A DNA stretch of 13,418 nt from Candidatus Saccharimonadota bacterium (GCA_002861585.1 PJQJ01000006.1:38436-51853); one strand, 5' to 3'; positions 5,586 through 12,577 are shown, counted from the stretch's first letter. Notes: a model not told the origin generated them from the letters alone. Program-made: numbers and translations.

Positions 5586-6326
5586 TTATGCCTGAAGCGC
5601 AAGCCTGAGTTTTTTATTACGACATGCATGATGGTATTCAGGGACTACTTTGAATGTCAGAATAAACGCCAGCAGAACAGCGAAGCCGCACATAATTGAT
5701 GGAATGCCAGCCATAGATGATGGGTCTATGATCGCAACAAACGTTGAAGGAATGATAAAGGCACTGTAACCAACCGCTAGGGCTCGTAGGGCACTCTTTT
5801 GATGCTTATTCTTGAGCACTTTTGCTGATTCTAACGCAAGAACAGTACCGACCAGTAACCAACCGAAGTAGTAGAGCGCGTACGGCCATACGGCCCATGG
5901 TGCGATATCAAAAATGACGTAGTTACCAAGACAGATTTGCGATTGCATGCCAGAACCAACAAACAAAAATATGAAAGAAAAGACGGCTGCAGTCCCGTAG
6001 GCTACTAGTAGCAGAAAAGGGTTATGTTGGCCACTTAAACGGAGCCCTAAGTGAATACCGAGCGGCGGCAACAAGGTGATCGCAACGTAACCTATCCGTG
6101 CCCACTGCAAACTATCAAGCCCCAGAGCGCCTTCACACACCATAAATTCTGCTAGCTGAAAGACACTTAGATTAACCAGTATCAATACCACCAATCGGGT
6201 TATCTTATCGAGGTTATAGCGCCATATAATCCATCCAGCCATAATAATTTCGACTAAAAAGGTAGAAATCATAACGAGGGGTGAAAAACAAAAAAGCGTG
6301 GTAGATGAATTATTTTTATTTTTCAT
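5586..6326 (-). CDS. Seven-helix membrane protein, histidine-kinase-7TM-like, no kinase
   Basis: A 246-residue integral membrane protein. Hydrophobic segments lie at about 15-35, 42-63, 74-96, 103-124, 147-166, 181-200 and 206-227, with a short hydrophilic N-terminus rich in Asn/Lys. The block WARIGYVAITLLPPLGIHL (75-93) strongly recalls the N-terminal membrane sensor region of 7TM histidine kinases and diguanylate cyclases. The chain ends shortly after helix 7 with a basic tail, and no kinase, PAS or GGDEF domain follows in any frame. Cysteines C64 and C132 lie in or near the external face. The ATG is 10 bases after a -10 element, so the message is near-leaderless. It may be a free-standing sensor acting through a partner, or just a related membrane domain with another job. 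Confidence 0.7.
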   Translation of the reverse strand: MKNKNNSSTTLFCFSPLVMISTFLVEIIMAGWIIWRYNLDKITRLVVLILVNLSVFQLAEFMVCEGALGLDSLQWARIGYVAITLLPPLGIHLGLRLSGQHNPFLLLVAYGTAAVFSFIFLFVGSGMQSQICLGNYVIFDIAPWAVWPYALYYFGWLLVGTVLALESAKVLKNKHQKSALRALAVGYSAFIIPSTFVAIIDPSSMAGIPSIMCGFAVLLAFILTFKVVPEYHHACRNKKLRLALQA

Positions 6327-6336
6327 TATTTTTTAC

Positions 6337-6365
6337 AGCATAGCGCATAAGCATTACGCATGCAA
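6337..6365 (-). promoter_or_regulatory. Promoter for the 7TM gene with near-leaderless start
   Basis: TTGCAT (6360-6365), a 17-base spacer and TATGCT (6337-6342) lie on the minus strand. The -10 ends exactly 10 bases before the ATG, the same spacing as at murF. No ribosome binding site is present in the AT-rich gap. Motif quality is moderate, at 3 of 6 and 4 of 6 matches to consensus. Confidence 0.45.
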
Positions 6366-6368
6366 AGG

Positions 6369-6579
6369 CTATTGTTTCTGTGATATTCTGCGACTGGCAA
6401 ATGTTAGTTCGGTGGCACAGATATCAAGCACAGTGTGATCAAGTCCGAGACTATCCTGACTACCCACGCGGCGCTGCACCAACTTAATAACACGTAGCTG
6501 CGTTGAAATGATCTAAGTCAGTTACTTTCCAGCCGACCACCGAAGGAATAGATGCAATTTCAAACTCGCCAATTACCGC
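6369..6579 (-). pseudogene. Possible frameshifted remnant of a protein-coding gene
   Basis: The 246-base gap between the Cys-His-Asp protein and the 7TM gene contains two overlapping open stretches in adjacent frames with no start codon for the first. Frame one (6579 down to 6487) reads GEFEIASIPSVVGWKVTDLD and ends soon after. Frame two (6512 down to 6369) reads STQLRVIKLVQRRVGSQDSL followed by GLDHTVLDICATELTFASRR. They join near 6510 into one protein-like chain of about 75 residues. Composition is coding-like, but I do not recognise the family. It could equally be chance open sequence. Confidence 0.3.
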
Positions 6580-7061
6580 TTATCGTCCCCTATCCTTACA
6601 GACAATACTTCAGCTCTGGCAAGTGCTGCAGGTTTGATTCTATTTTCATCTTCCGTCGATTGATAGGACTGATATGCTAGACCTCTTTCTCGCGTCAGAT
6701 CTTCCATCAGTGCAAGAAGCACGGGCTCATTAATACCGTCGCCCTGGTCGGCAGTAATATCGATAATCCAGGTCCTCTTGAATGGCTCTTCGTGCCACTG
6801 CACCCATACATGATAATCTATTGCTATATGTAGCGGTTGCTTCAGCCAAAGGACTTGGCCGATTGCGAGCGAAAAGAGCTCGTTGGGAAACTCCCTTCGG
6901 AGCTTTCGGAGCAGAACAATAGAACTTGGAGCGCAATGTCCCGCAGAGATGGGCTTGCTCTTGTCTATGGGCAAGTATTTAGGGGATATTGTTTGCTCAT
7001 CCCAACAAGGTTCGCTCGCCTCCCTTAGCTCCAGGGCGATTGATCGAATTCCCTCTAGCAT
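6573..7061 (-). CDS. Putative Cys-His-Asp hydrolase-like protein (YunG-like)
   Basis: A 162-residue soluble protein. Three blocks are in the order expected for a papain-like or transglutaminase-like catalytic triad: GHCAPSS (C43 at the start of a helix), YHVWVQW (H84 on a strand) and WIIDITADQ (D101). This order and spacing resemble small bacterial proteins such as YunG, with patterns like GQCAV...HYWN...IDFTxxQ. The match is by eye and function is unknown; loss of a true catalytic role is possible. The ATG lies 3 bases after the ligA stop codon, with GGAGG eight bases upstream, so it is almost certainly translated from the ligA transcript. No signal peptide or membrane helix is present. Confidence 0.55.
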   Translation of the reverse strand: MLEGIRSIALELREASEPCWDEQTISPKYLPIDKSKPISAGHCAPSSIVLLRKLRREFPNELFSLAIGQVLWLKQPLHIAIDYHVWVQWHEEPFKRTWIIDITADQGDGINEPVLLALMEDLTRERGLAYQSYQSTEDENRIKPAALARAEVLSVRIGDDKR

Positions 7062-7064
7062 TAC

Positions 7065-9086
7065 TTAACCCTCCAGTAGCTTTAGCAGCTCTTGTTCATC
7101 AATAATTTTTGTGCCGTACTTTTCGGCTTTTGCCAATTTACTCGCCCCAACTTTACCACCCGCTACAAGGTAAGTTGTGTCTTTGCCGACGCTTGATTGA
7201 AAAGTCCCTCCGAGGGAGCGTATCTTTTCGGCAGCTTGTTCACGGCTCATAGAACCAAGCGAACCTGTCACGACAACATTGATACCACTCAGTGGTCCAC
7301 CAACTTGTTCAACCGGCTGGGGTTTTACGCCGTAAGCTTCAAATTTATCCAGTAGCTGCTGATTCGTCGGTTCGGCAAACCAGGCTGCCACACTCTCTGC
7401 AACTACCCGACCTATCCCTTCAACTGCGTTCAGCTCTTCAATAGTCGCGTTCTTTAGGCTATCGAGATTACGGAACTGGTTAGCAAGATCAATGGCGGTC
7501 TGGGTGCCAACATGTCTGATTCCAAGGGCATAGACAAAACGAGCCAGAGTTGGCGTCTCCTTTGCCCTGATGGCTTCAATCAACTTATTTGCGCTTGTCT
7601 CAGCAAAACGATCAAGCTTTAGAACATCCTCTTTTTTCAGTGCAAAAACATCGGCAATATCTTGAACCAAACCGCAATTTAACAGTACTTCAACATTCCT
7701 TTCGCCAAGGCCTTCTATATTCATTGCGGCCCTCGATGCAAAATGCTCTAGTCGCCGAGCAACGCGGGTTGGACATTGTTCGTTCGGACATCGCCACGCA
7801 GCTTCTCCTTCAACCCTGACCAATGCTGTTTCACATACCGGGCAGTGTGTCGGCATAACAAACGGCTCTTCCTTGCCGTCCCTTAAATCGGTTAGGGCCT
7901 CGACGACCTCGGGAATAATATCACCGGCCTTTCGAACTATTACCGTATCACCAACCCTAATATCCTTGCGTCGCACTTCATCTTCGTTGTGAAGCGTCGC
8001 CATCTGTACGGTTGATCCAGCAACGACAACAGGCTCTAAAATAGCAACCGGCGTTGCTGCCCCTGTGCGACCAATATTGACGAAAATATCTCTAACACGG
8101 GTTGTTGTCTGCTCTGCCGGATACTTAAAGGCTATTGCACCACGAGGGTTCTTGCCGACAACTCCAAGTGCTCTAAATACAGCTCTATCATTTATTTTTA
8201 TCACCAATCCATCGGTATTAAACGGCAACTCGTGACGCTTGTCTTGCCACTGATCAATGTGGGCATGTACCTCTTTGAGGCTATGCAGGACTGTTGCCTC
8301 CGAATTAACTAAGAATCCAAGTGAACGCATAGTCTTGTACGCAGATTCGTTAGTAGGAAGTTCTTCGGAAGATGCCCGCAGAATGTCATACGCGCGGAAG
8401 TATAGTTTACGCTCCGCAACAATACGAGGATCGAGTTGCCGAATAGTTCCAGCCGCCAAATTACGTGGATTAGCATACGTTTTTTTACCAGTGTCTTCGA
8501 GCTGTTTATTCAGAGCCGCAAAATCTTCCTTATGCATGACAATTTCACCGCGGATTTCGGTTCGTCCCTGCATAAAAGATGTTGTGTCTTCGTGGAGGCG
8601 TAATTTTAGCGGTACAGAAGCAATAGTACGAACGTTTGTAGTGACGTCTTCACCGACAAAGCCATCACCGCGTGTTACTGCTCGAGCAAGCTTTCCGTCT
8701 TCATACACAAGCGAGCAGGCCAAGCCATCCATTTTAATATCGACAAATAGCTCTGGGTGCTCGCTGATTGCTGCATTCATCTTTCGAATTCGCTGCACCC
8801 ATGCTTCTACCTCTTCTTTGCTAAAGACATCATCAAGCGACAGCATACGCGATTGATGCTCTATTTTCTCGAACTTAGAAAGCGCAACACCACCAACTCG
8901 TTGAGTCGGACTATCTGGAGTAATAATCTCTGGAAAATCGTGCTCAAGGCGCTTTAGTTCGGTCATAAGACCATCATAGATTGCATCATCAACGCTAGGT
9001 TGATCGAGCACATAGTACTCGTAGGATAGTTGCTGTAGTTGCTGTCGGAGTTTTTCGGCCCTGCTGTATGCTTCTTTCGCTGTCAT
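7065..9086 (-). CDS. ligA: NAD-dependent DNA ligase LigA
   Basis: A full-length 673-residue LigA, the usual size. It seals nicks in replication and repair using NAD+. The N-terminal Ia domain has the Tyr pair and DxxYDxL pattern (SYEYYVLDQPSVDDAIYDGL). The adenylated lysine is K118 in IKMDG, with TRGDG following at 138-142. EIRGE (177-181), FNTDGLVIK (289-297) and AFKYP (319-323, K321) complete the nucleotidyltransferase core. The OB fold follows. The zinc finger uses C415, C418, C433 and C438. Helix-hairpin-helix repeats cover about 450-590, and a C-terminal BRCT domain covers about 597-673 (INVVVTGSLGSMSREQA). Met replaces the usual Leu in KLDG, a mild change. The start ATG lies 9 bases after the upstream membrane-protein stop, in an AT-rich stretch with no clear ribosome binding site. 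Confidence 0.98.
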   Translation of the reverse strand: MTAKEAYSRAEKLRQQLQQLSYEYYVLDQPSVDDAIYDGLMTELKRLEHDFPEIITPDSPTQRVGGVALSKFEKIEHQSRMLSLDDVFSKEEVEAWVQRIRKMNAAISEHPELFVDIKMDGLACSLVYEDGKLARAVTRGDGFVGEDVTTNVRTIASVPLKLRLHEDTTSFMQGRTEIRGEIVMHKEDFAALNKQLEDTGKKTYANPRNLAAGTIRQLDPRIVAERKLYFRAYDILRASSEELPTNESAYKTMRSLGFLVNSEATVLHSLKEVHAHIDQWQDKRHELPFNTDGLVIKINDRAVFRALGVVGKNPRGAIAFKYPAEQTTTRVRDIFVNIGRTGAATPVAILEPVVVAGSTVQMATLHNEDEVRRKDIRVGDTVIVRKAGDIIPEVVEALTDLRDGKEEPFVMPTHCPVCETALVRVEGEAAWRCPNEQCPTRVARRLEHFASRAAMNIEGLGERNVEVLLNCGLVQDIADVFALKKEDVLKLDRFAETSANKLIEAIRAKETPTLARFVYALGIRHVGTQTAIDLANQFRNLDSLKNATIEELNAVEGIGRVVAESVAAWFAEPTNQQLLDKFEAYGVKPQPVEQVGGPLSGINVVVTGSLGSMSREQAAEKIRSLGGTFQSSVGKDTTYLVAGGKVGASKLAKAEKYGTKIIDEQELLKLLEG

Positions 9087-9095
9087 ATATTTATT

Positions 9096-10091
9096 TTAAA
9101 GCAAGTCACGATAAAGAAGATACAGATACACCACGCTTATAGGCAGATTTAGGGCCGATAGAATATCAATTGCGAGCGGCACTAATGGCACAGGACCGAG
9201 GTCGATAAATGTATTAATGATGATGAGTGGCAGGAGAACCACAACCCACAATAGGGACAAACAGAACGCCAGACCAATCAGTCGGCGCAATAATGTTACT
9301 CGTCGATCCGCAACAAGTTGTTTTGCATTTGTTAGTGATTCAAGCGGGAACATGTTCGGTAGCGTCACAATAATCAGCGCCATCAGTGAATGCAGTACAA
9401 AGTAGAGCGAAAGCACCACTAACAAAAATCCACCGATAGCAAATAACATTGCCTCTACCCCGCTAACGCTGCCGCTTCCAAATACGTAAAAGAGCACTAG
9501 CCCACCGATAGATGCCGGTATGAGCTGCAGTGCAATAATAGCTAGGACCACTAAGGTGGTAACGAGTGGTGTCGAAGAATTATATAGGGCTTCACGGACG
9601 CTAATCCTATTACCAGCAGATATATGACGCACTGCCCAGATGAATGTTAGCCAAAAAATGAGACCTAGCAGCGTTACTGCAAACTGATCGACGGGGGCTT
9701 GTGGTTGCAAAAATGTCCCTTGAGTTGCACCGAGAATCTGCGCTCCAATTGATGCTATAACGTTTCCAGATTCGGTTGCAGTGCGAGTGGCATTTTCGTA
9801 TGCCTCCTGAGATGGAAACCCGATAAACAGCCAATAAACAATGAGGTATATGGCAACAAGCGGCAAGAACAGTCGATAATTTCTCTTTATCAGTTGAAGG
9901 GCTGCTTTGAATAAGCGAAAAGAGCCAGTGATTGGTCCTTTTGCCTTTGAGACCTTATATCTTTTCGTTAGCCGAAAACTACGGTGCGAAGAAGTTTGCA
10001 GTCGCCTACGAAGAGTGGCTATCTGACGTCCTATAGCCCTAACAGCTGATCTAGCAGACACTTTTTTGAATATTCGTCTTTTCTTTATCAT
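9096..10091 (-). CDS. Multi-pass membrane protein of unknown function
   Basis: A 331-residue membrane protein I cannot assign. The first 70 residues are strongly basic (KKRRIFKKVSARSAVRAIGR, RRRLQ, RLTKRYK) and should stay in the cytoplasm. About six hydrophobic helices follow: one after KRNYR (FLPLVAIYLIVYWLFIGF), others at FAVTLLGLIFWLTFIWAV, LVTTLVVLAIIALQLIPASI, AMLFAIGGFLLVVLSLYFVL, GLAFCLSLLWVVVLLPLIII and LNLPISVVYLYLLY. No catalytic motif is visible. I chose ATG at 10089-10091; an in-frame TTG two codons upstream is possible, but neither has a strong ribosome binding site. The gene begins 8 bases after the htpX stop and ends 9 bases before ligA, so it sits in the middle of the cluster. 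Confidence 0.75.
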   Translation of the reverse strand: MIKKRRIFKKVSARSAVRAIGRQIATLRRRLQTSSHRSFRLTKRYKVSKAKGPITGSFRLFKAALQLIKRNYRLFLPLVAIYLIVYWLFIGFPSQEAYENATRTATESGNVIASIGAQILGATQGTFLQPQAPVDQFAVTLLGLIFWLTFIWAVRHISAGNRISVREALYNSSTPLVTTLVVLAIIALQLIPASIGGLVLFYVFGSGSVSGVEAMLFAIGGFLLVVLSLYFVLHSLMALIIVTLPNMFPLESLTNAKQLVADRRVTLLRRLIGLAFCLSLLWVVVLLPLIIINTFIDLGPVPLVPLAIDILSALNLPISVVYLYLLYRDLL

Positions 10092-10099
10092 GTGCAAAT

Positions 10100-10975
10100 C
10101 TAAAACTGGTTGCCCATACTGCGAAGCCGCTTAACCCGCTCTTCGACAGGCGGATGCGTACTAAAGAGCCGTGAAAGCGCATTGCCGCTTAGAGGATTAG
10201 CAAAGAAGAGGTGTGCCGTCGAGCTATTTTGACGCTGCATAGCAGAGCCGTACTGACCAATTTTCTCCAAAGCACTCGCGAGTCCTTCAGGATAACGTGT
10301 TGTCATAGCTCCGGTAGCATCTGCCAAGTACTCTCGTTGACGCGATATGGCCATCTGTACAAGCATTGCTGCAAATGGCGCTATGAGTGCGGCAATGATC
10401 GTTGCAACAATAATAATTGGATTCTGATTGCGATTATCGGAATTAAACCAAAAGGCCCTAAGAAGCACGTCAGCGATAAGTCCAATAGCAGACACTAACC
10501 CAAAGACAATCATCATAACGCGAATGTCATAGTTCCTGACGTGTCCAAGCTCATGCGCCATGACAGCCTCTAACTCTGTGTCGCTCATGATATCTAGCAG
10601 ACCAGTTGTTGCTGCAACGGATGCGTGTTTTGGATCACGACCGGTCGCAAAAGCATTTGGTGCCGGATCGTTCATGACATAGACCTTTGGCATAGGTGTT
10701 CCGGTTGTAATTGAAAGGTTTTCTACAATCCTCCAGAGCCGAGGGTTGTCTGCTTTGGTAATCGGCTCGGCACCATTTACGCCAAGGGCAATTTTATCAG
10801 CGATAAAGTACTGAATTAGGGCATAGATACCCGCACCAATTAGCGCAACGGCAGTAATAACAAAATTATTGTTATACAGAATGCCCGCAAGCAAGCCAAG
10901 TGCAGCGACAATTGCCACAAAAACAAGCATGATTAAAAAGGTATTGCGCTTGTTTTTGGCTATTGCAGAATACAT
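10100..10975 (-). CDS. htpX: HtpX-like M48 zinc membrane protease
   Basis: A 291-residue member of the M48B family. HtpX is a membrane-embedded zinc protease that degrades misfolded membrane proteins. Two N-terminal helices lie at about 12-34 and 38-58. The catalytic motif HELGH is at 141-145 and a likely third zinc ligand is E215 in SRQREYLADA (211-220). Two more hydrophobic segments lie between them (154-174, 186-208). The substrate-strand region PNAFATGRDP (106-115) is typical, and the C-terminal STHPP motif is intact. The ATG has an AGGAGTG ribosome binding site eight bases upstream. It lies 30 bases after lemA, a common pairing in bacteria. Confidence 0.96.
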   Translation of the reverse strand: MYSAIAKNKRNTFLIMLVFVAIVAALGLLAGILYNNNFVITAVALIGAGIYALIQYFIADKIALGVNGAEPITKADNPRLWRIVENLSITTGTPMPKVYVMNDPAPNAFATGRDPKHASVAATTGLLDIMSDTELEAVMAHELGHVRNYDIRVMMIVFGLVSAIGLIADVLLRAFWFNSDNRNQNPIIIVATIIAALIAPFAAMLVQMAISRQREYLADATGAMTTRYPEGLASALEKIGQYGSAMQRQNSSTAHLFFANPLSGNALSRLFSTHPPVEERVKRLRSMGNQF

Positions 10976-11005
10976 TGTGTATTCACTCCTTGCTAAATTT
11001 TACTA

Positions 11006-11563
11006 TTAGAACTGTACGTTGACCGGTTCTTGCACAGAAGCCATATCCTCAACCTCGAAGAACTCACGCTGCTTAAAGCCAAACATACCTGCAAACAAGT
11101 TGTTAGGGAAGATCTGGATCTTAGTGTTTAGGTCGCGAACACCACCGTTATAAAAACGACGAGCAGCTTGAATTTTGTCTTCTGTATCAACTAATTCAGC
11201 CTGTAGCTGTTGGAAATTCTCACTTGCACGAAGTTGCGGGTAGTTTTCAGCAACGGCGAAAAGACTTTTAAGTGCACCCTCAAACATGTTTTCAGCATCT
11301 GCAGTCTGTTTAACACCCTGAGCATTCAGTGCATTAGCCCGAGCCTCAGTAACGCGCTGGAATACGCCGCTCTCGTGCTCAGCATACCCCTTTACAGAAT
11401 TAACAAGGTTAGGGATAAGATCAAGACGTCGCTTCAGCTGAACAGTGATATCGCTCCATGCTTCGTCAACACGTACATTTGCGGTAACTAAACTGTTATA
11501 AGTAACCCATAAAAAGATGGCAACTACGGCAATAATACCAAGTGCAACTAATAACCAAACCAT
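11006..11563 (-). CDS. lemA: LemA family membrane protein
   Basis: A LemA protein of 185 residues from the start chosen here. One N-terminal membrane helix (VWLLVALGIIAVVAIFLWV, about 2-20) is followed by the family hallmark block YNSLVTANVRVDEAWSDI and VQLKRRLDLIPNLVNSVKGY, then long helices and the conserved FPNNLFAGMFGF near the C-terminus. LemA proteins form a helical bundle outside the membrane; the biochemical role is not settled, but the gene commonly sits beside htpX. I chose ATG at 11561-11563 over the upstream TTG at 11570-11572, because the AGGAGAG ribosome binding site is 9 bases from the ATG and directly touches the TTG. A TATAAT lies 36 bases upstream, so this is probably the first gene of the lemA-htpX-ligA cluster. 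Confidence 0.93.
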   Translation of the reverse strand: MVWLLVALGIIAVVAIFLWVTYNSLVTANVRVDEAWSDITVQLKRRLDLIPNLVNSVKGYAEHESGVFQRVTEARANALNAQGVKQTADAENMFEGALKSLFAVAENYPQLRASENFQQLQAELVDTEDKIQAARRFYNGGVRDLNTKIQIFPNNLFAGMFGFKQREFFEVEDMASVQEPVNVQF

Positions 11564-11599
11564 TTTTTTCAACTCTCCTGTTGATTGTTTATTACGTTC

Positions 11600-11624
11600 A
11601 TTATACCGCTTTTAGCTAAGCGGT
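11600..11624 (-). promoter_or_regulatory. Promoter of the lemA cluster with a palindrome in the spacer
   Basis: A perfect TATAAT (11600-11605) lies on the minus strand about 36 bases before the lemA ATG. A 7-bp inverted repeat (ACCGCTT at 11605-11611 and AAGCGGT at 11618-11624) fills the spacer where a repressor could bind. The -35 is poor. The bases TATAATGAAC are shared with the tRNA-Ala promoter. Confidence 0.55.
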
Positions 11625-11663
11625 GATAGATAAACAGCAATTTTGATTAACCGTACTTAACCA

Positions 11664-12062
11664 TTACCACTTAAGGGCAATGAACCTCGCTATCACAGGC
11701 ACAAACAGTGCACTTACCAAAAAATCTGCACCTAAGAATGTGAGTGACAGTGGGTACAGAATTACCATCAGCAGAAGCGTCTTACCGCGTTTTTCGTATC
11801 CTCTGGCTGTGAGAGCTAAGAACGCTCCAAGGAGCCCTGCTAATGCCCCAAACAGTAATGCTATGGCTATATAAAGGAGGATAAAAGCGACATTACCAAT
11901 GCCATAACTTGGATCGGTTTCAAATGTCTTTGTCGCATAGAAAAAACCAAGTGCCGATCCTGCAATAAAGCCGATGTTAGCGCCAAGGACAGTAGCTAGG
12001 AGACCTCGTCGACGCGGCGCTTTAGTTGTCGCTTGCGAAGTAGTGCTGTTTTGTTCATTCAT
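11664..12062 (-). CDS. Small four-helix membrane protein, function unknown
   Basis: A 132-residue protein from the ATG at 12060-12062. A Ser/Thr-rich N-terminus ends in a basic KAPRRRG patch, followed by about four hydrophobic segments: GLLATVLGANIGFIAGSALG, VAFILLYIAIALLFGALAGL, LLLMVILYPLSLTFLGADFL and VSALFVPVIARFIAL. The glycine- and alanine-rich helices suggest tight packing, but there is no family I recognise. An alternative start further upstream (near 12116) would add an implausible Trp/Cys-rich stretch overlapping the promoter region, so I rejected it. A TACAAT -10 element lies 6 bases before the ATG, so transcription may begin at the A of the ATG. No terminator is visible before lemA, so some read-through is likely. 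Confidence 0.65.
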   Translation of the reverse strand: MNEQNSTTSQATTKAPRRRGLLATVLGANIGFIAGSALGFFYATKTFETDPSYGIGNVAFILLYIAIALLFGALAGLLGAFLALTARGYEKRGKTLLLMVILYPLSLTFLGADFLVSALFVPVIARFIALKW

Positions 12063-12068
12063 ATCGTT

Positions 12069-12074
12069 ATTGTA
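12069..12074 (-). promoter_or_regulatory. -10 element giving a leaderless start for the 132-residue protein
   Basis: TACAAT on the minus strand ends 6 bases before the ATG, so transcription 7 bases downstream would start at the A of the start codon. No -35 of good quality is seen. Confidence 0.4.
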
Positions 12075-12105
12075 GCAGAGCCACCAATGCAAACACCTTT
12101 CAACT

Positions 12106-12130
12106 AAAAAGAGCACCCGTTAGGGTGTTC
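12106..12130 (-). terminator. Rho-independent terminator of the tRNA-Cys/Leu unit
   Basis: An 8-bp stem (GAACACCC with GGGTGCTC, one G-T pair) and a TAAC loop are followed by TTTTT on the minus strand. It stops transcription after the second copy of the tRNA-Leu 3' end and separates the tRNA unit from the 132-residue membrane protein. Confidence 0.8.
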
Positions 12131-12138
12131 CTTCTAGC

Positions 12139-12159
12139 TGGTGGGCGAGGAGGGACTCG
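12139..12159 (-). repeat. Second copy of the tRNA-Leu 3' end
   Basis: These 21 bases are identical to 12320-12340, the 3' end of tRNA-Leu: part of the T-arm, the acceptor strand CTCGCCC and encoded ACCA. No 5' half is present. The two copies are in direct orientation and leave exactly 160 bp between them. This is how a site left by tRNA-targeted integration would look, although the enclosed DNA is too short to code for a recombinase. Confidence 0.75.
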
Positions 12160-12264
12160 TTATCTTCTTGCTCGCAGCCGGCTAAAGCCTAAGCTGCTGC
12201 GGCCAAGCAAGGACTACGATCAATTGCCGACATGGCAATTGACGCCTATCGGGTTCGAGTCTCT
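12150..12264. ncRNA. Highly structured element of unknown function beside tRNA-Leu
   Basis: A 10-base arm (GAGGGACTCG, 12150-12159) pairs with CGAGTCTCTC (12255-12264). It encloses a large hairpin at 12167-12211, whose CTTGCT/AGCAAG and CGCAGC/GCTGCG stems are separated by a four-base bulge, and a perfect 8-bp hairpin at 12221-12241 (CAATTGCC-GACAT-GGCAATTG). The right arm, with its flank, reads GGGTTCGAGTCTCTC on the plus strand, an inverted near-copy of the tRNA-Leu T-arm (14 of 15 bases). It would be transcribed from the tRNA promoter. It may be a small RNA, a folded mobile element or a tRNA remnant; I cannot tell which. Confidence 0.45.
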
Positions 12265-12278
12265 CGTTCTTATCATGC

Positions 12279-12320
12279 AACAAAGGAGACAGCATATTGT
12301 AATACGCTGTCTCCTTTGTT
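12279..12320. other. 15-bp perfect inverted repeat directly after tRNA-Leu
   Basis: AACAAAGGAGACAGC (12279-12293) pairs with 12306-12320, whose last base is the first base of the tRNA-Leu CCA complement. The loop is 12 bases and can itself pair partly. The minus-strand side ends in TTTGTTG, not a proper T-run, so it may slow polymerase or guide 3' processing rather than terminate. Confidence 0.6.
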
Positions 12321-12407
12321 GGTGGGCGAGGAGGGACTCGAACCCTCAAGGCTTATTCAGCCAGCGGATTTTAAGTCCGCCGCGTATACCAATTCCGCCA
12401 CTCGCCC
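12320..12407 (-). tRNA. tRNA-Leu (anticodon UAA), CCA encoded
   Basis: A complete class II tRNA reads from 12407 to 12320. The acceptor GGGCGAG pairs with CTCGCCC, the discriminator is A as in other leucine tRNAs, and CCA is encoded. The anticodon arm is GCGGA-CTTAAAA-TCCGC with anticodon TAA. A long variable arm follows, and the T-arm is GAGGG-TTCGAGT-CCCTC. It reads UUA and UUG codons. It lies 29 bases after tRNA-Cys and shares its promoter. Confidence 0.96.
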
Positions 12408-12436
12408 ATGATCGCTTCTATCGTAGAGCAATTTTA

Positions 12437-12510
12437 TGGAGGCACCTACCGGATTTGAACCGGTGTACGCGGTTTTGCAGACCGCTGCGTAACCACTCCG
12501 CCAAGGCGCC
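12437..12510 (-). tRNA. tRNA-Cys (anticodon GCA), CCA encoded
   Basis: A complete cloverleaf reads from 12510 to 12437. The acceptor GGCGCCT pairs with AGGTGCC. The anticodon arm is GCGGT-CTGCAAA-ACCGC with anticodon GCA. The T-arm is CCGG around TTCAAAT, and the discriminator is U, the cysteine identity base, followed by encoded CCA. It is the first tRNA of a two-gene unit with tRNA-Leu and begins only about five bases after the predicted transcription start. Confidence 0.96.
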
Positions 12511-12521
12511 GTAACCTCAGT

Positions 12522-12549
12522 ATTATACCTAAAATCAAGACTAATACAA
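12522..12549 (-). promoter_or_regulatory. Promoter of the tRNA-Cys/tRNA-Leu unit
   Basis: The minus strand has TTGTAT (12544-12549), a 16-base spacer and a perfect TATAAT (12522-12527). The -10 ends 11 bases before the tRNA-Cys 5' end, so the primary transcript should have a leader of about five bases. It sits between the terminator of the tail-fibre-like gene and the tRNA, as expected for an independent unit. Confidence 0.7.
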
Positions 12550-12577
12550 AACCAATAGCATACAGGCAATATTCTCT

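Noticed and set aside
5390..5629. Overlapping open frames on both strands in the 5.4-5.7 kb gap
   Set aside because: They overlap the tRNA promoter palindrome and the end of the 7TM gene, have no ribosome binding site and show no recognisable domain.
8257..8856. 199-residue open frame on the plus strand
   Set aside because: It lies fully antisense to the strongly conserved ligA coding sequence and has a Ser/Arg-rich, low-complexity translation with no motif.
12139..12264. T-box riboswitch next to a tRNA
   Set aside because: No T-box bulge consensus is present, and it lies after tRNA genes rather than before an aminoacylation or amino-acid gene.
12125..12514. 129-residue plus-strand open frame
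   Set aside because: It runs antisense through two tRNAs and the structured element; its translation is typical of frames crossing tRNA genes.
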